From Arcobacter sp. (GTDB taxonomy: Bacteria; Acidobacteriota; Terriglobia; Bryobacterales; Bryobacteraceae): DNA of 32,628 nucleotides. Positions 9,711 through 19,394 of the stretch are shown here, one piece after another; the first letter of the stretch is position 1; each line of letters starts with the position of its first letter. The DNA lies in assembly GCA_020723085.1 (NCBI GenBank), contig DYJN01000043.1:1-32628 (forward strand). The letters are read 5' to 3'. Position numbers and translations under genes: made by a program. Below the pieces are notes generated by a model, which had not been told where the DNA came from, did no database searches, and saw nothing but the letters and a program-made list of their open reading frames with translations.

Positions 9711-9716
9711 TAGAAT
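9711..9716 (+). promoter_or_regulatory. possible -10 element of the GH29 gene
   Basis: TAGAAT ends 11 bases before the ATG at 9728. No good -35 is seen and no Shine-Dalgarno site lies between, so transcription may start only a few bases before the start codon. Weak evidence from sequence alone. Confidence 0.3.
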
Positions 9717-9727
9717 ACCCCACAGCC

Positions 9728-11467
9728 ATGCCTCCCCGGTTCCTCCACATTTCTTCCATCCTTCTCCTGCTCGCGTCGATCCCCGCTGCCTCCCAGCCTT
9801 CACAGCCTCCTCTTCCGGATGAGGAGCGCACGCGCTGGTTCCGCGAGGCGAAGTTCGGCATGTTCATCCACTGGGGCGCGTACTCGGTGATCGGCCGCCA
9901 CGAGTGGATCCGCCATCAGGCGCAGATCCCGCAGGCCGAGTATGACAAATACGCCCGCCGCTTCAATCCCGTCCGTTTCAACGCCGACTCGTGGGTGCAA
10001 TTGGCGAAGAATGCCGGCGCGCGTTACATCGTCATCACGTCGAAGCACCACGACGGCTTCAGCATCTACCGCAGCCGGGTCAGCGATTACGACATGGAGA
10101 TCACGCCCTATCCCGGCGATCCGCTCAAAGACCTCGCGGCGGCTGCGAGGCGCCACGGGCTGCGCCTCGGCTTCTACCACTCGATCATGGACTGGCATCA
10201 CCCCGACTACCGCCCGCGGCGCTCCTGGGAGCACCCGGACAACTACAAAGAAGGCGGCGACAACAACCGCTACATTGACTTCATGAAGGAGCAGCTCCGC
10301 GAGCTGCTCACCGGCTATGGCGACGTGGCGGTCATCTGGTTCGACGGCGAGTGGGAGCATACGCTCGCCCAGACGAAGCGCGATGACGAGATCTACGATT
10401 TCATCCGCAAGCTGCAGCCCAACACGCTGATCAACGACAGGCTCTACGAACGCAAGCCCGGCAACCGCGCCGATTTCGGCACGCCCGAACAGTTCGTGCC
10501 CGCTACGGGTCTGAAGAGCCCGGACGGCAAGCCGGTGCTGTGGGAAGCCTGCGTCACGATCAACCAGGACTCCTGGGGCTACAACAAGTACGAGACCGTC
10601 TTTAAGACCGAGCGCGACCTGATCCGCATGCTCGTGGAGGTCGTGAGCAAAGGCGGCAACCTGCTGCTGAATGTGGGTCCGAAGCCCGACGGAACCATCC
10701 AGGAAGAGTTCATCACGCGGCTCAATGCCATAGGCCGCTGGATGCGCGTGAACGGCGAGTCGATTTATGAAACGGCGGCCAGTCCGTTCGATCGCATGTC
10801 GTTCTTCGGGCGCGCGACGGCGAAGGGGCGCACCCTCTACCTCCACGTGTTCCAGTGGCCCGCCGGCGGCAGGCTGCGCGTGGCCGGACTGAAGAACATC
10901 GTCCACAGGGCGCGTCTTCTGGCGGATCCGAAACGCCCGGTGAAGGCGGTGCGCGATGGAGCGGACATCGTGCTGGAGCTTCCGGGCGAAGCGCCGGACG
11001 AGACGGCAAGCGTCATCGCCCTGGAACTCGACGGCGCACCCGTCACGGAGCCGTTCGCCAACCGGCCGGACGCGAAGGGCGTCATCACGCTGGGCGTCGA
11101 GTCCAGCGAAATCGACACCGAGTTCGAACAGCGGGCCAAGAAGGAAAACGCGCTCGGCCACGTGTTCCTCACCCAGTGGACGCGCGAGCGCGACGTCCCG
11201 TACTGGACCGTCGAAGCGCCCGGAGGCGGCCGCTATCTGGTGGAGATCAGCTACGCGGCGCGGCGCGCAGGGGCCGGCTTCACCGTCGAAGCCGGTGGGA
11301 CGAGGCTCCAGGGCAAAGCCGAAGCCACCGGCGGCGATTGGGTCTTCAAGACCCGCCGCGTGGGGCAAATCCAACTGCCGCCCGGCCGGAGCCAGGTGCG
11401 CGTGCGCATCGCCCCCGCCGCGGGCACGATGAATCTGGAGCGCGTGGTTCTTCGCCCGGTGAACTGA
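9728..11467 (+). CDS. secreted alpha-L-fucosidase, glycoside hydrolase family 29
   Basis: Removes terminal alpha-L-fucose from glycans. The 579-residue protein starts with a cleavable signal peptide (hydrophobic 7-19, then ASQPS). The GH29 barrel follows: FGMFIHWGAYS (43-53), KHHDGF (106-111), FYHSIMDWHHPDY and WFDGEWE, where D206 is the expected catalytic nucleophile. GGNLLLNVGPKPDG marks the end of the barrel, and residues from about 380 on look like beta-sandwich domains that often follow it. It is divergent from the Gfo/Idh oxidoreductase and 56 bases upstream of a lipoprotein gene. The ATG is chosen because the signal peptide begins there; no Shine-Dalgarno sequence is evident. Confidence 0.95.
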   Translation: MPPRFLHISSILLLLASIPAASQPSQPPLPDEERTRWFREAKFGMFIHWGAYSVIGRHEWIRHQAQIPQAEYDKYARRFNPVRFNADSWVQLAKNAGARYIVITSKHHDGFSIYRSRVSDYDMEITPYPGDPLKDLAAAARRHGLRLGFYHSIMDWHHPDYRPRRSWEHPDNYKEGGDNNRYIDFMKEQLRELLTGYGDVAVIWFDGEWEHTLAQTKRDDEIYDFIRKLQPNTLINDRLYERKPGNRADFGTPEQFVPATGLKSPDGKPVLWEACVTINQDSWGYNKYETVFKTERDLIRMLVEVVSKGGNLLLNVGPKPDGTIQEEFITRLNAIGRWMRVNGESIYETAASPFDRMSFFGRATAKGRTLYLHVFQWPAGGRLRVAGLKNIVHRARLLADPKRPVKAVRDGADIVLELPGEAPDETASVIALELDGAPVTEPFANRPDAKGVITLGVESSEIDTEFEQRAKKENALGHVFLTQWTRERDVPYWTVEAPGGGRYLVEISYAARRAGAGFTVEAGGTRLQGKAEATGGDWVFKTRRVGQIQLPPGRSQVRVRIAPAAGTMNLERVVLRPVN

Positions 11468-11523
11468 CCAATCCCGGGGAACATCGCTCAGGCGCGGACC
11501 GTATTCAGCAAAGGAGGCGTGCA

Positions 11524-12249
11524 ATGAGCGGCAAAGCGGCCGGCTGGGCGGTGGTGGCGTCCCTCTGCGCGCTCGCGCTGGCGGGCTGCAGTGTCCCTCC
11601 TCAGGGCGGCGTGGGCGAAGACCGCCACGAGAGGGTGGTCATTGAGAAGGCGCGCGCGCAGGGCGCCGAGCGCATCACGGCCGAGATCCATTTCGCCGCG
11701 GGCGAACTGACCGTCTCCGGCGGCGCCCCGGAGTTTCTGGAAGCGGACTTCACTTACAACGCGCCCGCGCTCAAGCCGCAGGTGCGGTTCGAGGACAGCG
11801 GCTTCCGGCGGCGGCTCCATATCTCCCACGGGAACCCTCCGCCCGCCCTTGGCAACGTGACCAACCAGTGGGAGATCCGCCTGGGAGGCGATGTGCCGCT
11901 GGATCTGTCCATCCATTGCGGCGCGGGCGACAACAGGCTGGATTTCCGTGAAGTGCCGCTGCGGCGCCTGGACATGAACCTGGGCGTCGGCGAAGTGAGG
12001 GCCGATCTTCGCCTGAAGCTCGATCACGACGTCGAGGCCGTCATCAACGGCGGCATCGGGCGGGCGGAAGTGCTGGTGCCCGCCGAAGGCGTGGAGGCAG
12101 CCGCACGGGGCGGCATCGGCAACATCCAGGTGATCGGCTTGCAGAAGGATGACGGGCGGTGGAGGAGCGCAACAGCGGGCAAGACCGCCGGACGTCTCAA
12201 GCTGGAAGTCAAGGGCGGCATCGGGGAGATCGTGATCCGGGCCGAGTAG
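11524..12249 (+). CDS. lipoprotein with GGIG-type beta repeats (toast-rack/DUF2154-like)
   Basis: A 241-residue protein with a lipoprotein signal, ALAGC at 18-22, so it is probably fixed by C22 to a membrane outside the cytoplasm. A very good AGGAGG (11512-11517) sits six bases before the ATG. The middle and C-terminal part repeats a short pattern: NLGVGEVRADL, NGGIGRAEVLV, RGGIGNIQVIG and KGGIGEIVIRA, spaced about 20-35 residues, as expected for a stacked beta structure. This resembles the toast_rack domain of LiaF-like proteins. The role is unknown. A CCGGGG/CCCCGG hairpin (12283-12299) follows the stop but lacks a T tract. Confidence 0.72.
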   Translation: MSGKAAGWAVVASLCALALAGCSVPPQGGVGEDRHERVVIEKARAQGAERITAEIHFAAGELTVSGGAPEFLEADFTYNAPALKPQVRFEDSGFRRRLHISHGNPPPALGNVTNQWEIRLGGDVPLDLSIHCGAGDNRLDFREVPLRRLDMNLGVGEVRADLRLKLDHDVEAVINGGIGRAEVLVPAEGVEAAARGGIGNIQVIGLQKDDGRWRSATAGKTAGRLKLEVKGGIGEIVIRAE

Positions 12250-12309
12250 GCTGCCCCGGTTTGGGAACCATGTATCGCCCGCCCGGGGGATTGCCCCGGA
12301 CATAGGCGG

Positions 12310-12675
12310 ATGCGCTTTCATGGAATCAGGATCCATGTGATGAGCCCATCCGCCGTCTCCTCTCCGGGGCGCGTCGCCGTGCAGCCGGTGACGCAGCACG
12401 CCATCCGCCGGGTGCTGATTGCCGGCTACGGGCTGGTGATGCTGTGCCTGCTGGCCGCCGGACTGCTGGGCGTGCGCAACATCGCCTCCATTCGCGCCGC
12501 CTCGGCCGCCCTCCGGCTGATCTCCGGAGACAGGACCAATAAGGCGATCGCCGCGCTGCTCAACCTCGGCGTCTGCACAGTGGACGCGCACCGCGGCCGC
12601 ATCCTGGAGAAGCTGAACCTCCACTCGACCGGCGAGCTCGTGCGGTTCGCGCTGCGCAAGGGACTCATCGACTGA
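12310..12675 (+). CDS. short membrane-anchor/LuxR-type HTH fusion, possible deletion remnant of a sensor kinase plus response regulator
   Basis: A 121-residue reading frame with two unlike halves. Residues about 33-66 (RRVLIAGYGLVMLC through LLGVRNIASIR) look like the first transmembrane helix and start of a sensor histidine kinase. Residues about 71-121 look like the end of a NarL/LuxR DNA-binding domain: GDRTNKAIAALL, then VDAHRGRILEKLNLHS and ELVRFALRKGLI. The first HTH helix is incomplete, and the kinase core, receiver and linker are absent. The simplest reading is that a deletion joined the start of a kinase gene to the end of an adjacent regulator gene. The frame is open across the join, so a tiny membrane-bound regulator cannot be excluded. 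A second possible start is ATG 12340, with AGGA upstream. Confidence 0.55.
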   Translation: MRFHGIRIHVMSPSAVSSPGRVAVQPVTQHAIRRVLIAGYGLVMLCLLAAGLLGVRNIASIRAASAALRLISGDRTNKAIAALLNLGVCTVDAHRGRILEKLNLHSTGELVRFALRKGLID

Positions 12676-12697
12676 GTGCGCTGCCGTGGCTGTACGC

Positions 12698-12703
12698 TAT
12701 GAT
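12698..12703 (+). promoter_or_regulatory. possible -10 element of the GT2 gene
   Basis: TATGAT ends five bases before the ATG at 12709. If used, the transcript would begin at or very near the start codon. There is no Shine-Dalgarno site. Weak evidence. Confidence 0.3.
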
Positions 12704-12708
12704 GCCCA

Positions 12709-13587
12709 ATGGTGGTTCCCGAATCCTCTGCGCCTGAAACCCTTCCTCCGCTGGTCTCCGCCGTCATCGTCTCCCTGAATTGCCGCACGGAGCTGGAACG
12801 TTGCCTCGACGCCCTGGCCCGCAGCACCGTTCTCGACCGGCTGGAAGTGCTGGTGGTGGACGCCGGCAGCCGCGATGGCTCCGCCGAAGTCGATGCCGGG
12901 CGGCCCTGGGTGCAGGTGATCCGCATGCCGATGTACTTCGGCAAGACCCGGGCGCGCAACATCGGAACGCGCACCGCCCGCGCGGATCTGATCCTGTTCC
13001 TCGACCCGCGCGTGGAGCCGGCTCCGGACTGCGTGGCGAAACTCGCTGCCGCGCTCGAAGAGCAGCCCGGCGCCACCGCCGCGTTCCCCGTGTTCCACGA
13101 CCCTGACGGCCACGCCGTGGACTGCGCCTTCCGCCTGCCGGACTCCGCCCAGCTCCGGCGCGCCAGCCTGGAGCTCGAGCCGCTGCCCCGCGCGCCTCTG
13201 AGCGGCGATGCGGCGGAAGGCGTCGAGGATTGGGCCGTCGCCGTCCGCAAGTCCTTCCTCGGCGGGATGAACTATCTGAACGAGAAGAGGTTCTCCGAAT
13301 ACTGGGCCCTGCTCGACGTCTGGCGCCGGATCCGCGGCGCCGGCAAGCGGATCGTCTGCGTCACCGGCGCTGCCGCCGTGCTCCATCCGCCGCTGCCGCC
13401 GGTGGCGGCGCGGGAGGAGCTGGCGGCCGACGCCGTGGCCGGCGCCGCCTCGTATCTTGCCAAGCACGAAGGATTTTTCGCCGCTCTGCTGTTCCGGATC
13501 CAGTGTTTCTTCGCCGCCCTGCTCTCCTTCCGCCTCTCCCTGGCCTGGAACATCCTCCAGGGGCGGCGCCTCGACCCGACACAGTAG
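12709..13587 (+). CDS. glycosyltransferase, family 2 (GT-A fold)
   Basis: A 292-residue protein. VSAVIVSLNCRTELERCLDAL followed by LEVLVVDAGSRDGS is the classical nucleotide-sugar-binding start of GT2 enzymes, and LILFLDPRVEP occupies the place of the DxD metal site, here D-P-R. GGMNYLNEKRFSEYWALLDVWRRI resembles the acceptor-side region of rhamnosyltransferase-like members (compare their ED-x-D-x-x-x-R), but the acidic residues are not the standard ones. The C-terminus (about 255-283) is hydrophobic and may lie on the membrane. Donor and acceptor are unknown. The gene is 33 bases after the LuxR-like fusion and 38 bases before the coiled-coil membrane protein. Confidence 0.8.
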   Translation: MVVPESSAPETLPPLVSAVIVSLNCRTELERCLDALARSTVLDRLEVLVVDAGSRDGSAEVDAGRPWVQVIRMPMYFGKTRARNIGTRTARADLILFLDPRVEPAPDCVAKLAAALEEQPGATAAFPVFHDPDGHAVDCAFRLPDSAQLRRASLELEPLPRAPLSGDAAEGVEDWAVAVRKSFLGGMNYLNEKRFSEYWALLDVWRRIRGAGKRIVCVTGAAAVLHPPLPPVAAREELAADAVAGAASYLAKHEGFFAALLFRIQCFFAALLSFRLSLAWNILQGRRLDPTQ

Positions 13588-13625
13588 GGCGTTCCCCCGG
13601 CTAAAGTCCGCCGCCGGCCCTGCCG

Positions 13626-14165
13626 ATGGATGTGCAGGATATGACTATGACGGCGCTCGTCTGGATCCTGCTGCCGCTGTTTATCGCCATGGGCAGCGCT
13701 CTGCTGAGTTACTACGTCATGCAGGCGCGGCTCGAAGTGGCCGTGGCGAAAGAGCGGGAGAGCCTCGCCGAAGCGCAGGCGATCATCCGCAACCAGGAGA
13801 AGCTGATGGAAGAGAAGGTCCGCGCGGCCGAGGAGATCGCCGCCCGGCAAGCCTTCGACCAGCTCCTGGCTGATTTCCGCGTGGAAGAGCGCCACTTCAT
13901 GCGCGAGAACAAGTCGATGTTCGTCAACCGCAAGTCTCTGGTGATGCAGGAGCGCCTGTTCTTCCGCAACATTCCTCTCTCGAATTGGGTCGAGCATGAG
14001 ATGGTGGTCGAGGAAGGCAGCGACATGAAGTCGCTGACCGAGCAGGCCTCCATCTTCAACGCCCGCGCTCTGGCCGCCTCTGCCGCCGGTAGCGCCAACG
14101 GCAACGGCGACATACAAAACCACGGCGTGCGTCTGCTCCGCTCCCGCGAAGCCCGCACGGCTTGA
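13626..14165 (+). CDS. single-span membrane protein with coiled coil, function unknown
   Basis: A 179-residue protein. Residues about 9-29 form one transmembrane helix near the N-terminus. From about 33 to 80 the sequence is charged and heptad-like (KERESLAEAQAIIRNQEKLM onwards), consistent with a coiled coil. The region 85-140 (DFRVEERHFMRENKSMFVNR and after) looks folded and conserved, and the last 40 residues are alanine/asparagine-rich. The start could also be the ATG at 13641 or 13647. I recall similar small proteins in Solibacter-like genomes but no function. The 440-base gap after it suggests that it ends its transcription unit. Confidence 0.65.
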   Translation: MDVQDMTMTALVWILLPLFIAMGSALLSYYVMQARLEVAVAKERESLAEAQAIIRNQEKLMEEKVRAAEEIAARQAFDQLLADFRVEERHFMRENKSMFVNRKSLVMQERLFFRNIPLSNWVEHEMVVEEGSDMKSLTEQASIFNARALAASAAGSANGNGDIQNHGVRLLRSREARTA

Positions 14166-14605
14166 ACACTGCTCCCGAAGGCTGCCCAGCCGGAACCGCA
14201 ATGGAGCAGGCGAGGGCTGCGGGTGGCAGCCCTGCACCCACGCAAGAGCAGGTTCTGGGCGCCCGCGCCTGAGGGCGGCGTCAGCCGCCGGGACAAGCCG
14301 CCCAGTGTCTCGCGCAATGCACTGTCCTTCAAGGCGGCGCACCGGACGGCGCCACGCTGGAAGGCCGCCCAACAACCGCGGATACGGCGCGGCGAACGCA
14401 CGCTGCGGACAACCGCTTCCCCAGAGCGGCTTGCCCGCCCTATGCCGCTCCTTCCGGCCGCTCATGCGGCCTCCCGCCGCGCCTGCCGGGAGGTGTATCG
14501 TTCTGCGCCGGTTCCTGCCGCGCCAGCAGCGGCCGTAGCGGCCGCTCCCCCGGTTCCCGGCCGCGCGAACGGGCCTTCGCCGCCCCCATAGTACAATCAG
14601 ATTTC
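14166..14605. other. 440-base gap rich in hairpins, no convincing gene
   Basis: No frame here looks like a real protein; the open frames are arginine/alanine/proline-rich, as expected from GC-rich non-coding DNA. Short perfect inverted repeats occur: GGGCTGC/GCAGCCC (14214-14232, five-base loop) and GGCGGC/GCCGCC (14274-14289, four-base loop), and a GCGGCC-rich palindrome near 14529-14546. None is followed by a T tract. The right end should hold the promoter of the gamma-glutamyltransferase operon. It could be a decayed gene or a dispersed intergenic repeat; one window cannot tell. Confidence 0.5.
14592..14597 (+). promoter_or_regulatory. possible -10 element of the ggt operon
   Basis: TACAAT ends eight bases before the ATG at 14606 and stands out as AT-rich in a GC-rich gap. 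No convincing -35 and no Shine-Dalgarno site are seen, so a leaderless or nearly leaderless transcript is possible. Confidence 0.4.
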
Positions 14606-16330
14606 ATGCGAAAGTCTGTGATTTTCGCTGTCATTGCGGCGTCCGCCGCCATGGCGCAGGTTCGGGAGCCTGTGCGCGCCCGCCACGCCATGGTGGTCGC
14701 TCAGGAACCCTTGGCGGCCGATGCGGGAGCGGAGGTTCTCAAAAAGGGCGGAAACGCCGTCGACGCCGCCGTGGCGGTGGCCTTCGCGCTCGCCGTCACC
14801 CATCCTTCCGCGGGCAATTTGGGCGGGGGCGGCTTCCTGCTCGCCCGCTTCTCAGATGGCCGCTCCGCCTTCATCGACTTCCGTGAAACGGCCCCTCTGG
14901 CCGCGTCTCGCAACATGTATCTCGGCGCAGACGGCAAGCTCACGGAAGACTCGCTCATCGGCTGGCGCGCCGCCGCCGTGCCCGGCACAGTCCGCGGACT
15001 CGAGCTGGCCCATCGGAAATTCGGCAGCAGGCCGTGGGCGGAACTCCTCCAGCCTGCCATCCGCCTCGCTGCCGGCGGCGTCACGCTCTCCTACGCTGAA
15101 GCCCGCTCGCTCTGCGGCGCCCGCGCGCGGCTCGCCCGTTTCGAAGAATCCCGGCGCATCTTCCTGAAAGACGGCGCATGCTACGAACCCGGCGAAACGC
15201 TGCGCCAGCCGGACCTGGCCCGTACTCTGGAACGCATCGCCCGCCACGGCGCCCGCGATTTCTACGAGGGAGAAACGGCGCGCATCCTCGCCGGAGAGAT
15301 GCGGCGCCACCGCGGACTGATCACGCTGGAGGACCTGCGCGGCTATCAGGCCATCGAGCGCGAGCCGCTGAAGGGCGGCTACCGCGGCCACACGATTCTC
15401 ACCGCCCCGTTGCCCAGCTCGGGCGGCATCGGCATCCTCCAGATGATGGGCATGCTCGAGGGCACAGGGTACGAGAAAACGGGTCTCGGCTCGGCCGCCT
15501 CCCTGCACTGGATCGCCGAAGTCATGCGCCGCTACTTCGCTGACCGCGCGGAATTCCTGGGCGACTCCGATTTCGCCCGCGTCCCCGTGCGCGGACTGCT
15601 CGATCCCGCCTACATCGCTTCCCGCCGCGCGTCCATCCGCCCGGACCGCGCCACGCCAAGCTCGGAGCTCGGCGCCGGCAGCCCGGCGCGGGAATCGGAA
15701 GACACCACGCACTTCAACGTGGTCGACGCTCAGGGCAACGCCGCCGCCCTTACTTACACGATCAACAATTCCTACGGCAACGCCGTCGCCGTCCCCCGCC
15801 TCGGTTTCCTGCTGAACAACGAAATGGACGACTTCGCCGTGCAGCCGGGCAAGCCCAATATGTTCGGCCTTGTTCAGGGCGAGGCCAACGCGATCGCCCC
15901 GCGCAAGCGGCCGCTGTCGGCCATGACGCCCACGATCGTGGAAAAGGATGGCCGGCTCCTCATGGCGCTTGGCGCCCCGGGCGGTCCTCGCATCATCTCC
16001 GGCGTGCTCCAGGTGCTGCTGCATGTCATCGATTTCGGCGCCGGCATCCAGCGCGCCGTCGACCAGCCGCGCATCCACCATCAGTGGATGCCGGACCGGC
16101 TCTACCATGAGCAGGGCTTTTCTCCCGACACTCTGGAACTCCTCCGGCAGCGCGGCCACAGCCTCGCCCCCATCTACGCGGTAGGCTCCGTGGAAGCCAT
16201 CATGGTAGAGGAGCCGCGCGTGCGCGCCGTTGAGGACGCCACCACAAAGGGCGCCAACGTCACCGAGCGCATCCGGTGGCTCGCCGCCGCACAGAACGGC
16301 CGCAGCGCGGGAAAGGCCTCGGGATTCTGA
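14606..16330 (+). CDS. ggt: gamma-glutamyltransferase
   Basis: N-terminal-nucleophile hydrolase that transfers or hydrolyses the gamma-glutamyl group of glutathione and related peptides in the periplasm. It has 574 residues, the usual proenzyme length, with a signal peptide (2-17, AMAQ). VLKKGGNAVDAAVAVAFAL and HPSAGNLGGGGFLL are hallmarks of the large subunit. The autocleavage site is D366/T367 in EDTTHFNVVD, T367 being the catalytic threonine. PLSAMTPTIV and GAPGGPRI fit the substrate-binding part of the small subunit. Three bases separate its stop from the next gene, so it is likely the first gene of the six-gene series. Confidence 0.95.
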   Translation: MRKSVIFAVIAASAAMAQVREPVRARHAMVVAQEPLAADAGAEVLKKGGNAVDAAVAVAFALAVTHPSAGNLGGGGFLLARFSDGRSAFIDFRETAPLAASRNMYLGADGKLTEDSLIGWRAAAVPGTVRGLELAHRKFGSRPWAELLQPAIRLAAGGVTLSYAEARSLCGARARLARFEESRRIFLKDGACYEPGETLRQPDLARTLERIARHGARDFYEGETARILAGEMRRHRGLITLEDLRGYQAIEREPLKGGYRGHTILTAPLPSSGGIGILQMMGMLEGTGYEKTGLGSAASLHWIAEVMRRYFADRAEFLGDSDFARVPVRGLLDPAYIASRRASIRPDRATPSSELGAGSPARESEDTTHFNVVDAQGNAAALTYTINNSYGNAVAVPRLGFLLNNEMDDFAVQPGKPNMFGLVQGEANAIAPRKRPLSAMTPTIVEKDGRLLMALGAPGGPRIISGVLQVLLHVIDFGAGIQRAVDQPRIHHQWMPDRLYHEQGFSPDTLELLRQRGHSLAPIYAVGSVEAIMVEEPRVRAVEDATTKGANVTERIRWLAAAQNGRSAGKASGF

Positions 16331-16333
16331 CCT

Positions 16334-17163
16334 ATGCAGCGCGCGCTTTCCACGCACCTCATCGTCAACCACCGCCTCACCACCGTCTGGCTGGAACGCA
16401 TCCACGGCGCCGGCTTCCCGCTCGTGGAGATCTTCTGCGCCCGGCAGCACTTCGATTACCGCAACCGCTCCCAGGTGGCTGAGCTCGGCTTCTGGTTCCG
16501 CGACTCGCAGCTCCGCTGCCATTCGCTCCACTCGCCCATGTACAGCGACGACTGCTGGGGACGTTCCGGTCCCGGCGCCGTCATCTCGATCACCGAGCTG
16601 ACCAAGCCGAAGCGGCTCGCCGCCGTCGACGAGATCAAGCGCGCCCTGGATGTCGCCGAGAAGTTCCCCTTCCGCTACCTGATCCAGCATCTCGGCGTGT
16701 CCGATGAAGAGTATGACGAGAGGAAAATCGACGCCGCCTTCACCGCCCTCGAAGACATCTGCCTCTTCGCGAAACACCGCGGCGTTGAAGTGCTCCTCGA
16801 AAACATTCCCAACCGCCTGTCCTCCGCCGAGCGCCTGCTTCACTTCAACGAGCTGACTCATCTGAACCTGAACTTCTGCCTCGATACCGGCCACGCGCAC
16901 ATCATGGAAGGCGTCGAGAACGCTTTCCACCTGCTGAAGGACCGCATCCGGTCCACGCACATTCACGACAACGACGGCGAACGCGACATCCACCTCTTTC
17001 CCACGCTCGCCGCCGGCGGCAGCATCGACTGGCCGCGCATTATGCCGCTGCTGAGGGAGCGCGGCGATCAGTTCCCGCTCCTGCTCGAATTGAAAGAGTC
17101 CCCCGATTTCCCCAATCCGATCGAGTCGGCCACACTGGCGGCCGGCAACCTGGAGTCCTGTTG

Positions 17164-17164
<1 letters not shown>
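16334..17164 (+). CDS. sugar phosphate isomerase/epimerase-like TIM-barrel protein
   Basis: A 276-residue protein of the AP-endonuclease-2/xylose-isomerase-like barrel family. The metal-site pattern is readable: E in VLLENIPN, the CLDTGHAH strand end, STHIHDND and a glutamate in LLLELKE. These positions bind the divalent metal in EndoIV and IolE-type enzymes. There is no signal peptide. The substrate is unknown, and a nuclease role is possible but less likely at this size and without the full EndoIV motif set. The stop overlaps the asnS start (TGATG), so the two are translationally coupled, although no metabolic link is evident. Confidence 0.82.
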
Positions 17165-18473
<1,309 letters not shown>

Positions 18474-18477
<4 letters not shown>

Positions 18478-19394
18478 GGAAGATGCCTCAGACCATCGCC
18501 GTCCTCGGAGTCCCGCTGGACCTCGGCGCCGGGCGCCGCGGCGTCGACATGGGTCCCTCGGCCATGCGTGTCGCCGGTCTCAACGCGCGGCTCGCCTCCC
18601 TCGGCTACCGCGTCGATGACCTCGGCAACATTGAAGTCGAGCAGCAGGAATCCACGAAAGTCGGCGCCGAAAACGCCCGCTATCTCAAGCCCATCGCCGC
18701 CACCTGCCGCTCGCTCGCCGCGCGCGTGGAGCGCGCCATGCGGCAGGGCCGGTTCCCCATCGTGCTCGGCGGCGATCATTCCGTCGCCGTCGGCGCCGTC
18801 AACGGCGTGGCGGCGCACTACCGCCGCCGCGGCCACCGCATCGGCGTCATCTGGCTGGACGCCCACACGGACATGAACACGCCGGAAACATCTCCGTCTG
18901 GAAATGTTCATGGCATGCCGCTGGCCTGCCTCGTGGGCTCCGGCCCGCGCGAGCTGGCCCGCCTGCTGGGCGTGGCGCCGGTGCTCGATCCGCGCAATGT
19001 CGCGCTGGTCGGCATCCGTGATGTCGACCTCGACGAACGCCCCGTGGTGCGCGAGTCCGGCGTCACCGTCTTCACCATGCGCGACATCGACGAGCGCGGC
19101 ATGCGCGCCGTCATGACGGACGCCATCGGGATCGCTTCCCGCGGCACGGTCGGCATCCATCTCTCGCTCGACATGGACGGCATCGATCCGGGCGAGGCTC
19201 CCGGCGTCGGCACACCCGTGCGCGGCGGCATCTCTTACCGCGAAGCGCATCTCGCCATGGAGATGCTGTGCGACTCGCGGCTCCTGCGGTCGATGGAAGT
19301 GGTCGAGGTCAATCCGATTCTCGATTCCGCCAACCGCACGGCTCAACTCGCCGTGGAGCTGGCCCTTTCGGCCATGGGGAAGCGCATCCTATGA
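18474..19394 (+). CDS. rocF: arginase
   Basis: Binuclear-manganese enzyme that splits arginine into ornithine and urea. It has 306 residues, the usual bacterial length. The metal ligands are H102 in [10 protein letters not shown]129, H131 and D133 in [11 protein letters not shown], and D233 and D235 in [19 protein letters not shown] (142-151) is the arginase signature that separates it from agmatinase and formimidoylglutamase. The ATG overlaps the asnS stop as ATGA and the stop overlaps the ddl ATG in the same way. No urease or ornithine genes are in view. Confidence 0.95.

Noticed and set aside
9800-11524. Minus-strand open frame of 574 codons over the fucosidase gene
   Set aside because: Shadow of a gene whose catalytic residues are intact on the other strand.
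14852-16993. Long minus-strand open frame (713 codons) over ggt and the isomerase gene
   Set aside because: It is antisense to two clearly recognised proteins, and its sequence has the valine/glycine/alanine/aspartate bias of a GC-rich shadow frame without any family motif.
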